This document shows, one piece after another, positions 46,269 to 55,159 of a DNA stretch of 64,000 nt. The DNA is from Cohnella cholangitidis (GTDB taxonomy: Bacteria > Bacillota > Bacilli > Paenibacillales > Paenibacillaceae), in assembly GCF_014107495.1 (NCBI RefSeq), contig NZ_CP041969.1:5195501-5259500 (forward strand). Reading direction: 5' to 3'. Under the pieces are notes generated by a model, which saw nothing but the letters and a program-made list of their open reading frames with translations, was not told where the DNA came from and did not search any database. The position numbers were made by a program, and so were the translations under genes. Position 1 is the stretch's first letter. Every line of letters starts with the position of its first letter.

Positions 46269-47753
46269 ATGAGCAAAGAGTCGCGCATTGACGAACAGAT
46301 CCAGCACTTCTATGACAACGTTCCCAATGTCGGAGATGCCTTGCCGCTCAAGGAATACCTTCTTAAGCACGAGGACAGCCGAATGGCTTGGTATTTGCTT
46401 GGCAAGGAATACGAGGGCAAGGGAGATACGGCGAAAGCGACTTATTGCTTCGCCCAAGCGGGGGAAATTTACGAGGCGTTCGAATCGAAGCCGGCCCCGC
46501 AATTACCGGAAGGGAAATCGTCGAAAAAGGGAAACTGGCGGAAGTGGCTTATCGGACTATTGGTTCCGATTGTGTTGATTGGCGGAGCCATCGTGGCGTT
46601 CAAACAGCTAATGCCGGATTCCGATGAACCGCCCGTCACGAATGAACCTACCTACGAAGCTGCGGTTACGTCTACTCCGACTGCGGGAGCAGCCGAAACG
46701 AAGGGTACGAATGGGTCCAAAGGCCAACCGACTAAGCTGCCCGCTAACGTCGTTCCTCCGGATCAAATCGCCGGAGCGGCGGAACCGGACGAGACCGGAC
46801 ATCACGTGCTGGGGACGCTCTTGACGCTGGACCCTTCGCGGCAACCGCGATTGCTGATCAACACGCCGTCGCTAGGCAAATGGAGCGATTGGGTAAAGAG
46901 CGGCAAGCCGATCGCTTCCGCGACGACGGATAAGGAGTCGGGTACCGCGGGGATTCAATGGTTCGATCCGAAATGGTGCAACTGCAAGCCCGAAGATTCG
47001 AAGAACGTCCAAAAGCAGGTTCAAGGCTGGAAGCCGTTGCAGGAAGAGAAGATCGCGATGCGCTCGGCCATGATTCGTTATCGTCAGAACACGGGCAAAT
47101 GGCCCGCGTCACCTGAAGCAATGGCCGCGGATTATCCGGCGAATACGATGGCAGGTTGGACGGAAAACATGACGCCATGGTTCGACGAGCTTAAAGCCGC
47201 TCTGGACAACAAGAAGGACGGCAAAATCCCGCAAACCGTGGGATGGCCGGACAACGCCGGACCGGACATGGGGCATGGTACCCCTTCCGGCCAACTGTCC
47301 CCGCTCGCGGAGCAGCCGCTCGAGATTATCGTGGATAAAAGCAATCACAGGTTAGCCGTCGTAAGCGGGAACGTGATTTTACGGAATTACGAGGTCGGAT
47401 TGGGCGGCGAAAAGACGCCTGAAGGGAAATTCGTGATTTCGGAGAAGGTCAAGGATCCGAACGGAAGCAGTAAGGGAGTGTTCGGCAGCAGAGGAATGAC
47501 GTTGTCGGATACCCGGTATGGAATCCATGGGACGGACGAGCCCGAGAGCATGGGGAAAGACGAATCGTTGGGCTGCGTTAGAATGAAAAAGGAAGATATC
47601 GAAGAGCTTTACGATCTCGTACCAATGGGAACCCCGGTCACGATAACAAAAGGAGGTCTGCCTGACGAACTGCGCGTTCCGCCGGAAAGGTTCCGGTTGA
47701 AGAGCACGCAGGACGAGACAAACCCCCGCAAAGTATATGATTGGTTAGGTTAA
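46269..47753 (+). CDS. Membrane-anchored L,D-transpeptidase with TPR-like N terminus
   Basis: This 494-residue protein has a cytosolic N-terminal TPR-like helical repeat (MAWYLLGKEYEGKGDTAKAT), a membrane helix near residues 90-110, a low-complexity spacer, a middle domain with WCNCKPED, and a C-terminal YkuD domain from about 355. The catalytic pattern YGIHGTDEPES and SLGCVRMKKED shows the His and Cys of L,D-transpeptidases, which form 3-3 links in peptidoglycan or attach proteins to it. ATG 46269 follows GAGGTGAC; the ATG at 46248 lies upstream of this site. Its position after the surface-protein array suggests that it may anchor or accommodate those proteins; this is inference. Confidence 0.88.
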   Translation: MSKESRIDEQIQHFYDNVPNVGDALPLKEYLLKHEDSRMAWYLLGKEYEGKGDTAKATYCFAQAGEIYEAFESKPAPQLPEGKSSKKGNWRKWLIGLLVPIVLIGGAIVAFKQLMPDSDEPPVTNEPTYEAAVTSTPTAGAAETKGTNGSKGQPTKLPANVVPPDQIAGAAEPDETGHHVLGTLLTLDPSRQPRLLINTPSLGKWSDWVKSGKPIASATTDKESGTAGIQWFDPKWCNCKPEDSKNVQKQVQGWKPLQEEKIAMRSAMIRYRQNTGKWPASPEAMAADYPANTMAGWTENMTPWFDELKAALDNKKDGKIPQTVGWPDNAGPDMGHGTPSGQLSPLAEQPLEIIVDKSNHRLAVVSGNVILRNYEVGLGGEKTPEGKFVISEKVKDPNGSSKGVFGSRGMTLSDTRYGIHGTDEPESMGKDESLGCVRMKKEDIEELYDLVPMGTPVTITKGGLPDELRVPPERFRLKSTQDETNPRKVYDWLG

Positions 47754-47774
47754 CGAGATAGGATCGACATAAGG

Positions 47775-47918
47775 TTATACGTCCAACGCAAGCAACAAAG
47801 CCATGACCACTACGATGACCCCGAAAGCCACCCCTATCCAAATAAGCGCCTTTTTATTAACAGTTTCCTTCTGTTTAGGGCGTGAAGTGATGGGTGGTTT
47901 TTTTTTGGCTGTGCTCAT
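47775..47918 (-). CDS. Small membrane protein, 47 residues
   Basis: Within a longer reading frame the real start is ATG 47918, preceded by GAGAGGTTGAT. The protein is a Lys/Pro-rich N terminus (MSTAKKKPPITSRPKQKETV) and a single hydrophobic helix (WIGVAFGVIVVVMALLLA). No function is known. It lies between the transpeptidase gene and pyrD, on the opposite strand to both. The 255 bases from here to the pyrD start show nothing further. Confidence 0.7.
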   Translation of the reverse strand: MSTAKKKPPITSRPKQKETVNKKALIWIGVAFGVIVVVMALLLALDV

Positions 47919-48173
47919 GAGTATCAACCTCTCTATCAATATGATTCGCGAACTCTTTACATTGTAATCGTTTTCCACAAGAAATACCAGACAAGCGGGG
48001 GGAGGATTGTCATCGCATAGACAAGATTGGCGCTTCATTGTTGCCCAGACGGGCATGTTGCCCTTTTCTTTTCGCGCGGAAAAGGCTAAACTGTTACCCG
48101 AAAGGTTTTCTTTATTCAGCATCGGCTGCCTTATTATCTCTCGTACGGATTCCGTGAAAGGATGTCGAATTCA

Positions 48174-49268
48174 TTGTTGTACCAAATGGCCAAACCCTTC
48201 TTATTCAAGATGGATCCTGAAGCCGCTCACCATCTCATCATCGACGGGATGAGCACGTCCGCGAAAATTCCGGGCATGCCCGCGCTTCTCTCCGCAATCT
48301 GGGGGACGAAACATTCGCCGGAGCTCGCGGTCGATTTGTTCGGGCTTCATTTTAGCCATCCCGTAGGTCTAGCGGCAGGCTTGGATAAGAACGCTAAAGC
48401 AGTGACCGGACTATCGAGAGTCGGATTATCCTTCATGGAAGTGGGAACGGTGACGCCGAAGGGGCAAGCGGGGAATGATCAGCCTCGCTTATTCAGGCTA
48501 CCGCCGGACGAAGCTCTCATCAATCGGATGGGCTTTAACAACGAAGGCGCGGACGTGATGGCGGGAAGGTTGTCCAAGCTTCCGCGGCACCGAATCCCCT
48601 TAGCGGTTAATATCGGCAAAAACAAGGCGACGCCGAACGAGAATGCCGCCGACGATTATCGGGCGTGCGTTCAGAAGCTGTTTCCTTACGGCGATTTCTT
48701 CGTCGTGAATATCAGCTCTCCGAATACGCCTGATCTTCGCGCCTTGCAGCATGGAGACGAATTACGCCATCTTCTCGACGCCGTGAAGGACGAGATGGGC
48801 AAGCAGGCAGAGCGCCATGGCGAATTGCCTAAGCCGATTCTGGTAAAAATCGCGCCCGACAATACGGAGGATCAACTCGCGTACATGGCGGAAGCGATAC
48901 AATTAAGCGGAATGTCCGGCATTATCGCGACGAATACGACGATAAGCCGCGACGGCTTGACGCATAAGAACGCAGGCGAAACTGGAGGGCTTAGCGGGCG
49001 GCCGCTCACGCAGCGTTCGACGGAAATCATTCGCAGCCTGTACAAGATTACGAACGGCAAGCTTCCGATTATCGGCTCGGGAGGGATCTTCACGGCGGAT
49101 GATGCCTATGAGAAAATTCTTGCGGGAGCAAGCCTCGTAGAAGTATATACGGCCATGATCTATAAAGGACCCGGAGTGCTTAAGGAAATCCACGGCGGAT
49201 TGTTGAAGCGGCTCAAACAAGACGGCTTTACTCGGATAACTCAAGCGGTAGGAGCGGGTCATCGTTAG
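48174..49268 (+). CDS. pyrD: Dihydroorotate dehydrogenase (quinone), class 2
   Basis: This 364-residue FMN enzyme oxidises dihydroorotate to orotate at the membrane, passing electrons to quinone in pyrimidine synthesis. The N-terminal amphipathic helix (LYQMAKPFLFKMDPEAAHHL) is the class 2 membrane anchor. Further marks are VGLAAGLDKNAKAV, FNNEGADVM, the catalytic-Ser region VVNISSPNTPDLR and IGSGGIFTADDAYEKI for FMN phosphate. TTG 48174 is preferred since AAAGGATG stands about nine bases upstream; ATG 48162 overlaps that site. It is not in a pyr operon here. Confidence 0.93.
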   Translation: MLYQMAKPFLFKMDPEAAHHLIIDGMSTSAKIPGMPALLSAIWGTKHSPELAVDLFGLHFSHPVGLAAGLDKNAKAVTGLSRVGLSFMEVGTVTPKGQAGNDQPRLFRLPPDEALINRMGFNNEGADVMAGRLSKLPRHRIPLAVNIGKNKATPNENAADDYRACVQKLFPYGDFFVVNISSPNTPDLRALQHGDELRHLLDAVKDEMGKQAERHGELPKPILVKIAPDNTEDQLAYMAEAIQLSGMSGIIATNTTISRDGLTHKNAGETGGLSGRPLTQRSTEIIRSLYKITNGKLPIIGSGGIFTADDAYEKILAGASLVEVYTAMIYKGPGVLKEIHGGLLKRLKQDGFTRITQAVGAGHR

Positions 49269-49279
49269 GAGGAATGTCG

Positions 49280-50083
49280 ATGGACGGAAGGGACTGGGGG
49301 AAATTCCTGCTTCCCTATGAACAAGCGGTAGAAGAACTGAAAGTCAAGCTGAAGGCGCTTCGTTCCGAGCTGAAAGCAAGGGACGAATACGCTCCGATCG
49401 AATTCGTCACCGGACGGGTGAAACGGGTATCCAGCATTTTGGAGAAAGCTCGGAGACTGTTAGTTCCGCTTGACCGCATCGAGCTCGGCATCGAAGATAT
49501 TGCGGGCATCCGAATTATGTGCCAGTTCGTGGACGATATTTACCGGGTGGCGGATTTAATCCGCCAACGGAAAGATCTGACTCTAGTCTACGAGAAAGAC
49601 TATATCACGAATTACAAAGAGAGCGGTTATCGAAGCTACCATCTTATCGTGGAATATCCGGTTCAGACTTCCCTCGGTTCCAAGCCAGTATTAGCGGAAA
49701 TTCAGATTCGTACGTTAGCGATGAATTTCTGGGCGACGATCGAACATTCCCTGAATTACAAATATCGCGATCAATTGCCCGAACACGTAAGGGAAAGATT
49801 GCGCAATGCCGCCGAGGCGGCTTTTCTGCTGGATAACGAAATGTCGAGCATCCGTCAGGAAATCGTGGACGCGCAGCAGGATTTCGAGGAGAGCTCGGTT
49901 ATCGTTCGCAGGGTGCTTAACGAAATCCAAGAGTTATATTTTTTCCGGAGGGTCCGGGAAGCCGCGCAATTCCAGCGCCGTTTCAACGAGCTGTGGGAGC
50001 AGGACGACGTGTGGGGACTAAAGGAATTGTCTCTGGAAGTTCAGGCTGCTCTGGATCGCGCGGGAAAAGGCGGACATTCGTAA
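49280..50083 (+). CDS. Small alarmone synthetase, RelQ/YjbM-like
   Basis: This 267-residue protein has a RelA/SpoT synthetase domain without a hydrolase domain. RVKRVSSILEKARR, DIAGIRIMCQFVDDIY, NYKESGYRSYHLIVEYP and ILAEIQIRTLAMNFWATIEH-like sequence match the (p)ppGpp synthesis site. It would make alarmones from ATP and GDP/GTP under stress. It is about 50 residues longer than Bacillus YjbM at the C terminus, with a charged helical tail. ATG 49280 is used because AGGAGG at 49267-49272 is well spaced for it and too close to ATG 49274. It lies 11 bases after pyrD and next to a DUF309 gene. Confidence 0.9.
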   Translation: MDGRDWGKFLLPYEQAVEELKVKLKALRSELKARDEYAPIEFVTGRVKRVSSILEKARRLLVPLDRIELGIEDIAGIRIMCQFVDDIYRVADLIRQRKDLTLVYEKDYITNYKESGYRSYHLIVEYPVQTSLGSKPVLAEIQIRTLAMNFWATIEHSLNYKYRDQLPEHVRERLRNAAEAAFLLDNEMSSIRQEIVDAQQDFEESSVIVRRVLNEIQELYFFRRVREAAQFQRRFNELWEQDDVWGLKELSLEVQAALDRAGKGGHS

Positions 50084-50084
50084 A

Positions 50085-50501
50085 ATGACGGATGTCGGTA
50101 AAAGCGCTAACCGTCTGACCGGTATTATGAACGACGAGCGATATTTGGCTTATCTCTCGTTGTTTAACCGGGAGCGGGACTATTTCGAGTGCCATGAAGT
50201 CATGGAGGAGCTGTGGCTGGAGGAAGGCCGCAGTTCTCTGCTTCAAGGGCTGCTTCAGGCAGCCGTTGGCTTGCACCATTGGGATAACGGCAATCGCTCG
50301 GGCGCCGCGAAGTTGATGAATGCGGCATTAGAGAAACTGAACGGATATGCGGACATCGTTCTGGGACTGGATTTGTCGCGGTTGCGGCAAGATCTGGAGA
50401 TAAGTTTGCGGGCGTTGTCATCAAGACCGGCAGATGCTCCTTTTCAAGCGTTCGACTTGCACATCGTCGACGAGACGCTGCGATCCGCGGTCGACCAGTA
50501 G
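50085..50501 (+). CDS. DUF309 family protein
   Basis: This 138-residue cytosolic protein shows the DUF309 hallmark FNRERDYFECHEVMEELW, with conserved Glu, His and Trp. A second helix has LLQGLLQAAVGLHHW. Function unknown. It starts one base after the alarmone synthetase stop, so it is translated from the same message, probably pyrD-relQ-DUF309. Confidence 0.85.
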   Translation: MTDVGKSANRLTGIMNDERYLAYLSLFNRERDYFECHEVMEELWLEEGRSSLLQGLLQAAVGLHHWDNGNRSGAAKLMNAALEKLNGYADIVLGLDLSRLRQDLEISLRALSSRPADAPFQAFDLHIVDETLRSAVDQ

Positions 50502-50606
50502 GAGAGGAGTAATACCGGAGACGACGAAGAAGCAGAATAAGCACGCCCCGCGTGCTTAAATGGCCGAAGAACTGTCGAAGGAATAGCATCTCTCCTCTAT
50601 GAAAGA

Positions 50607-50656
50607 GGGCTCCGCCTAATAAGCCAACATAATGGCTTGCGAGGCGGAGCCCTTTT
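50607..50656. terminator. Terminator after the DUF309 gene
   Basis: GGGCTCCGCCT pairs with AGGCGGAGCCC, inner AAGCC with GGCTT, followed by TTTT. It also serves the opposing gene to a lesser extent, being between convergent genes. Confidence 0.85.
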
Positions 50657-50682
50657 CGGCTAGTTGCCGAAACTAAACAATT

Positions 50683-51141
50683 TTAAGCATTAGGATTGAA
50701 GTTATCCTCGATCAACTGGTGAATTTGCTCGGGGGTTTTGCCTTCTTTGCTCCACTCCTCGATTTTCGCCAGCTCTTCGGTACAGATGCCGCATTGGCCG
50801 CTGTGATCGGTCCAAGTTACGCTATTCTCGTCTTGTTCCGCAACGTAGCATCTCATAAGGGAAGCATGAGGGTCATCTTCGTACTTCATGCAGCCGCAGT
50901 AACAATTGACCATTTTCATGACGTCTTGGTATTTGCCGACTACCGAATACAAGTGCTTCGTTCGGCCCGAGTACTTGTCCAGGAAAGAAGGCATGTCCGC
51001 AAAGGACGCCTCGCGCTCCCAGTTTTCGTTGCCGTGGCGATGGGGTTCGCTATCGTTGGAGCCTCCTCCACCGCAAGCAACCAATAGAATTCCGCCAGCC
51101 AGGACGGCGGCAGGCAACGCGAGCAACCACTTAGCTTTCAT
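50683..51141 (-). CDS. PCYCGC-domain lipoprotein
   Basis: This 152-residue lipoprotein has the lipobox LVAC near residue 23 and a His-containing spacer. The PCYCGC-type core NCYCGCM and a second Cys pair GQCGICTEEL may bind metal or a redox centre. Its ATG overlaps the stop of the membrane thioredoxin gene upstream by one base, so the two are translationally coupled. A joint role in extracytoplasmic thiol or metal handling is likely, though unproven. Confidence 0.85.
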   Translation of the reverse strand: MKAKWLLALPAAVLAGGILLVACGGGGSNDSEPHRHGNENWEREASFADMPSFLDKYSGRTKHLYSVVGKYQDVMKMVNCYCGCMKYEDDPHASLMRCYVAEQDENSVTWTDHSGQCGICTEELAKIEEWSKEGKTPEQIHQLIEDNFNPNA

Positions 51142-51644
51142 CAGCTGTTCCCTTCCGGCAGATGCTTGTTGAAGAAGGCTTTGAACTCATCCAACGTATA
51201 CCCGCCGTCGGCCGTTCCTTCCTTCAAGCCGCCTTTCATTCGTTCGCTCTCCACGCCGTCTTTGAAGTAGACTAACGTCGGAGTAGCCTCGATATTCATT
51301 TTGCCGAAATAGTTATCGAATTCGCGCAAGTTGAATTGGTGCAGGTTGACGCCGAGATCGTCCGCGAGCGGCTTCAATTGCGGAGTCGTCAGGCGGCAAT
51401 GAGGGCAATCGGAAGCGAAGAAATAGACGAAGAAGCTTTCTTTATTCTTGATCTTTTCCTCCAATTCGTCCGGAAGCATGATATTGTTGTAATTAGGATC
51501 GTTCAGAATTTCTCTCGTTGCGGGATAGAGATCGTCGGACGGTTTGCCGTAGATCGTATCGGGTTTCATGTTATTCAGTACGACTAAAGCAATAATCAAT
51601 ACGGCGAGTATTCCGAAGAAGATCGATAATTTTTTGGCGTTCAT
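51141..51644 (-). CDS. Membrane-anchored thioredoxin-like protein
   Basis: This 167-residue protein has an N-terminal membrane helix (LSIFFGILAVLIIALVVL) and an extracytoplasmic thioredoxin fold with active site SDCPHC and cis-proline TPTLVYF. The CPHC active site is of DsbA/Dsb-like oxidoreductase type. It is the first gene of a pair with the PCYCGC lipoprotein, the start of which overlaps its stop. Confidence 0.87.
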   Translation of the reverse strand: MNAKKLSIFFGILAVLIIALVVLNNMKPDTIYGKPSDDLYPATREILNDPNYNNIMLPDELEEKIKNKESFFVYFFASDCPHCRLTTPQLKPLADDLGVNLHQFNLREFDNYFGKMNIEATPTLVYFKDGVESERMKGGLKEGTADGGYTLDEFKAFFNKHLPEGNS

Positions 51645-51810
51645 TTGGCAAAACTCCTATCTAACCTTGAATATGTAGCTAACGTAGTGGACAAGTCCGT
51701 GGAACTCTCTTACATTATACCTGATAAGGTTGTTCAGCAAAACCGAATTAATCGTAATGACATTAAACTGTCGCAATAGAAACTGCCGCAACAAGAAAGT
51801 AGGTTTTTAC

Positions 51811-52653
51811 ATGAAAACAACGATTCGTCTGGATAAAATGTTAGGCAATCTAGGGTACGGCACCCGAAGCGGAATCAAACAGCTGATCAAACAAGGCGCG
51901 GTTACCGTAAACGGCAAAACGGTCAAGGACCACGGCATGCAAATTAATCCGAACGGCGACGAAGTGGCGTTGGACGGAGAAACGATCCAATATAGGGATA
52001 CCGTATACGTACTTCTCCATAAGCCAGCCGGCGTCGTCTCCGCGACGGAAGACCATCGCGACCGCACGGTCATCGATCTATTGGACGAGGATATAACGGT
52101 ACTGTCGCCGTTTCCGGTAGGACGGCTGGACAAGGATACGGAAGGTTTGCTGCTGATCACGAACGACGGGAAGCTGTCGCACGAATTGTTGTCCCCGCGC
52201 AAGCACGTTCCGAAAACTTATCGCGCGCTAGTCGCGGGAGCGGTCGGGCAAGAGGACGCCGAGGCATTCGGCCAAGGCGTGACATTGGATGACGGTTACG
52301 TGACGATGCCTGCTCAATTGCGCGTATTGGCAACCGCGAAGGGACAAGCAACGCCATCGGGAGACGAAGAGGGGCACGGAACGGAATTGACCGAGGCACT
52401 CAAGCTCGTTCCTCAACTCGCTGAACTAGACACCAATGAAGCGCTGAGCTGGATCGAGCTTACGATCCACGAGGGAAAGTTCCATCAAGTGAAGCGGATG
52501 TTCGAATCCGTCGGCAAAAAGGTTCTCTACTTGCGCCGCGTTTCGATGGGACCTCTGCTGTTGGATCCGAGCCTGGCGCCGGGCGAATGGCGGGAGCTTA
52601 CGGAAGAAGAATTGGAAAGCCTGCGTAATTTTCGGAAGGATGGTAAACAATGA
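51811..52653 (+). CDS. Pseudouridine synthase, RsuA/RluB family
   Basis: This 280-residue RNA-modifying enzyme has an N-terminal S4 domain (IRLDKMLGNLGYGTRSGI) and the catalytic motif VGRLDKDTEGLLLITNDG with the essential Asp. It converts a uridine of rRNA to pseudouridine; the target (16S or 23S) cannot be fixed from sequence. ATG 51811 is chosen; 51730 adds a Cys/Asn-rich stretch unlike relatives. Its stop overlaps the next gene by four bases. Confidence 0.9.
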   Translation: MKTTIRLDKMLGNLGYGTRSGIKQLIKQGAVTVNGKTVKDHGMQINPNGDEVALDGETIQYRDTVYVLLHKPAGVVSATEDHRDRTVIDLLDEDITVLSPFPVGRLDKDTEGLLLITNDGKLSHELLSPRKHVPKTYRALVAGAVGQEDAEAFGQGVTLDDGYVTMPAQLRVLATAKGQATPSGDEEGHGTELTEALKLVPQLAELDTNEALSWIELTIHEGKFHQVKRMFESVGKKVLYLRRVSMGPLLLDPSLAPGEWRELTEEELESLRNFRKDGKQ

Positions 52654-53447
52654 AGTTTCGCATGATAGCCTTGGACGTAGACGGAACGCTGCTTAACGAT
52701 CATCATGTAGTCACGCCCCGGGTTCGCAAGGCCGTCCGCGCAGCCGCTGAGCAAGGCGTGGAAATCGTCATTTGCACGGGGCGCGGCTCTACGAGCGCGT
52801 TGCCCGTATTGCAGGAATTAGGGCTAAAAGGGACTATGATTACTCATAACGGAGCGTCCGTCGTAGATAGCGATACGCGCGAGGTCATATACGAAACTAA
52901 GATCGCGCATGAATTAGCGGAGCGATATATTAAGTTTTTCCGGGAACGAGCCATTCATTTCGATATGAATACGGCCTTCGATCTGTACGTCGAAGAGATG
53001 AAAGACGAGGCGGAACAGATGTACCGCAATCTATTGGCGCAGCCTATATTACGGAACTCGTCGGATGATTTTCCCGAGCATTTGGTCAAGATGTCCATTT
53101 TCGCTCCGAAAGCCGTATTGGACGAGGTCGAGGAAGAGTGGAAGAGCTGGCGCCACGAGCTGCAGGCGATCAGAAGCGGGGATAACTTTATCGACATACA
53201 GCACTTGCAGGCGAGCAAAGGAAGGGCGCTTGAGCAACTGGCGACCCTGAGGGGAATTCCGAGGGAGCAAATATTGGCCATGGGCAATTATTATAATGAT
53301 ACGGGAATGATCGCGTATGCCGGCTGGGGAGTCGCCATGGATAATTCTCCGGCGGAAGTCAAGTCCATAGCGGACGAGGTAACGGTCTCTAACAACGAAG
53401 AAGGGGTCGCCATCGTTATCGAGCAGCGCGTTCTGGCTTCATCTTAA
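52650..53447 (+). CDS. Cof-type HAD phosphatase
   Basis: This 265-residue HAD hydrolase has motif I ALDVDGTLLND, motif II ICTGRG, motif III Lys in ASKGRAL and motif IV as AMGNYYNDTGM, where the usual Asp after Gly is Asn. The Asn may be normal in this subgroup. Substrates of the family are sugar phosphates and cofactors such as FMN or PLP. It is translationally coupled to the pseudouridine synthase (ATGA overlap). Confidence 0.88.
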   Translation: MKFRMIALDVDGTLLNDHHVVTPRVRKAVRAAAEQGVEIVICTGRGSTSALPVLQELGLKGTMITHNGASVVDSDTREVIYETKIAHELAERYIKFFRERAIHFDMNTAFDLYVEEMKDEAEQMYRNLLAQPILRNSSDDFPEHLVKMSIFAPKAVLDEVEEEWKSWRHELQAIRSGDNFIDIQHLQASKGRALEQLATLRGIPREQILAMGNYYNDTGMIAYAGWGVAMDNSPAEVKSIADEVTVSNNEEGVAIVIEQRVLASS

Positions 53448-53480
53448 GATCCGGCAATCGTATATCGCATCCTAAGCAAA

Positions 53481-53515
53481 AAAAAAGCAAGCCGACGAAT
53501 GCGGCTTGCTTTTTT
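53481..53515. terminator. Bidirectional terminator after the HAD gene
   Basis: AAAAAAGCAAGCCG pairs with CGGCTTGCTTTTTT around seven bases. It is placed between the + strand HAD gene and the - strand YjcZ gene. Confidence 0.9.
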
Positions 53516-53551
53516 CGCATGGTTCAGAGGGATCTTCGCCCAATCCCGAAC

Positions 53552-53644
53552 TTAGTAACCTGCGCGCAAGATGATGACAAGCAAGATGAACAAGACCAGC
53601 ACGAAGGCTGCCGATGCATAGTATCCGCCGACTGCACCAGACAT
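53552..53644 (-). CDS. YjcZ-family sporulation peptide, 30 residues
   Basis: On the minus strand a perfect ribosome site AAGGAGGAG stands before ATG 53644. The peptide is MSGAVGGYYASAAFVLVLFI followed by LLVIILRAGY, a single membrane helix with the GGY/YY N terminus typical of YjcZ-family small sporulation proteins. A possible sporulation promoter lies about 90 bases upstream. The region 53645-53840 shows no other gene. Confidence 0.88.
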   Translation of the reverse strand: MSGAVGGYYASAAFVLVLFILLVIILRAGY

Positions 53645-53730
53645 GCAAACTCCTCCTTCATGAAGAATGTATTGTGGGGTTGCCGAAGGGGGCTGCACCG
53701 TGAGTGCTGCCCCGTTCCTCGGTCTACACT

Positions 53731-53739
53731 TATAGTATG
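53731..53739 (-). promoter_or_regulatory. Possible mother-cell sporulation -10 for the YjcZ gene
   Basis: On the minus strand CATACTATA fits the sigma-K -10 pattern CATANNNTA. A convincing -35 is not seen, so this is tentative; it fits the expected late sporulation expression. Confidence 0.35.
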
Positions 53740-53840
53740 AAGAAGGAAGTTTGCGGATTGGACATTTACCCGGTGGCGGTCGATTTTGGGTAAATGCGGA
53801 AAATGGCGAACGCGCTTTATGGACGTTGATGGACTGCGAT

Positions 53841-55028
53841 TTAACTTCCGCGACGCTGCTTAGTAACGGATGGAGCGCTATCGGTTCTCATCGTCGCGTA
53901 ATCGGTTACCCGGTTTTTCCCGGAAGTTTTGCTGTTATACATCGCTTGGTCCGCCTGTTTCATAAGCGACTCCGCCGTCTCTCCGGGAGCAGCCATGCTG
54001 AAGCCGACGCTGACCGTGACGATCGTTTCTTTCTCCGTTCGCGAGCGAATCGATTCGGCAGCTTGCTGGAGGGCGGCAACGGGTCCGACCACGAACGCGA
54101 CGAGCTCTTCTCCGCCGTAGCGGCCGGCTAACCCGACGCCTTCCGTCTCCTCCATCATCATCGCGGATACTTGCTTCAGGACGCCGTCGGCTTTGTGGTG
54201 GCCGTGAGTATCGTTAAGCTTCTTGAAATTGTCGATATCGCAGAAAATAACGCCAAGCATGTGTCCGGAGTTAAGCGTCTGCTCCAGCTTGCCCATGAAA
54301 TATTTCCGATTGTACAAATTCGTTAGCCCGTCCGTAATCGAAGAACGATAGACGGACTGCAGGATCTCGACGACCCGCTCGAACAATAACGCGAAGAGCA
54401 TGATGTAGTAGAAGACGGGAAGAAGTCCCGCGATCGTTTTGAATATTTGGACTTCAGGAGCCCAGTATGTACCCGAGATAACCGCCAGCTGCATCGTAAA
54501 CGCGATCATAAGACTAGTCAGGTATTTCCGAGGCTGACCGATATGAGGGGAGAACATGAGCACGAACAGCGGACCTAGCAGCAATAGAAAACCGTCCAGC
54601 ACCGGCGTCGATTGCATTCTGCTCATCCAATCCTGCTCGGAAGCGGAAACTCCCGGCAAAATATCGCCCAAGGCAATGAGCAGCCCGGTGAGCAGCAAAG
54701 CGAAAAACCATAGCCGCGTTCTAGGCCGGCGGCGATGATAGAGTTCGAAAATCGCGAAATTGATGACGATAAACGCATATACTTGTAGAAGCTTCCCTAT
54801 AAAGATCAAGAAAGGCGTCGAAGGAGCGAGTCCGATCGATATGGCTAGCTGTATCCCATGGTGCACTAGGATGAATAGAAGAGAGTTGCGCAGCGATCGG
54901 TAAGCTTGCTTGCGATTATGTCCATATAAGCGCAACGACATGAACAACATCAGCGATACGATCACGACCGACATCGCGGACGAGAACAGGAGACCGAAAC
55001 CATTGGGCGTTAGCGTGATTTGATACAT
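53841..55028 (-). CDS. Membrane-bound GGDEF diguanylate cyclase
   Basis: This 395-residue protein has seven or eight membrane helices in residues 1-215 (a 7TM-like sensor) and a C-terminal GGDEF domain with ITDGLTNLYNRKYF and the active loop RYGGEELVAFV (GGEEL form). It makes c-di-GMP from two GTP. No RxxD inhibitory site is visible before the loop. AAAGGAG precedes ATG 55028. It is divergent from a glycosyltransferase gene 131 bases away, which may hint at control of exopolysaccharide. Confidence 0.92.
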   Translation of the reverse strand: MYQITLTPNGFGLLFSSAMSVVIVSLMLFMSLRLYGHNRKQAYRSLRNSLLFILVHHGIQLAISIGLAPSTPFLIFIGKLLQVYAFIVINFAIFELYHRRRPRTRLWFFALLLTGLLIALGDILPGVSASEQDWMSRMQSTPVLDGFLLLLGPLFVLMFSPHIGQPRKYLTSLMIAFTMQLAVISGTYWAPEVQIFKTIAGLLPVFYYIMLFALLFERVVEILQSVYRSSITDGLTNLYNRKYFMGKLEQTLNSGHMLGVIFCDIDNFKKLNDTHGHHKADGVLKQVSAMMMEETEGVGLAGRYGGEELVAFVVGPVAALQQAAESIRSRTEKETIVTVSVGFSMAAPGETAESLMKQADQAMYNSKTSGKNRVTDYATMRTDSAPSVTKQRRGS

Positions 55029-55159
55029 GTTGGGCTCCTTTGGGCGGACTATGAAACTTGCAGAACATATGTTTCTAATATATCATATTTTCGAGAGGCT
55101 AAGTGCGTTAAATATTCAAAACGATCTTATTGATCTTCGGAAGCGAGGAGGTATCGCCC

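Noticed and set aside
48007-48252. Open frame of 81 codons before pyrD
   Set aside because: It overlaps the pyrD start, has no ribosome site and no pattern.
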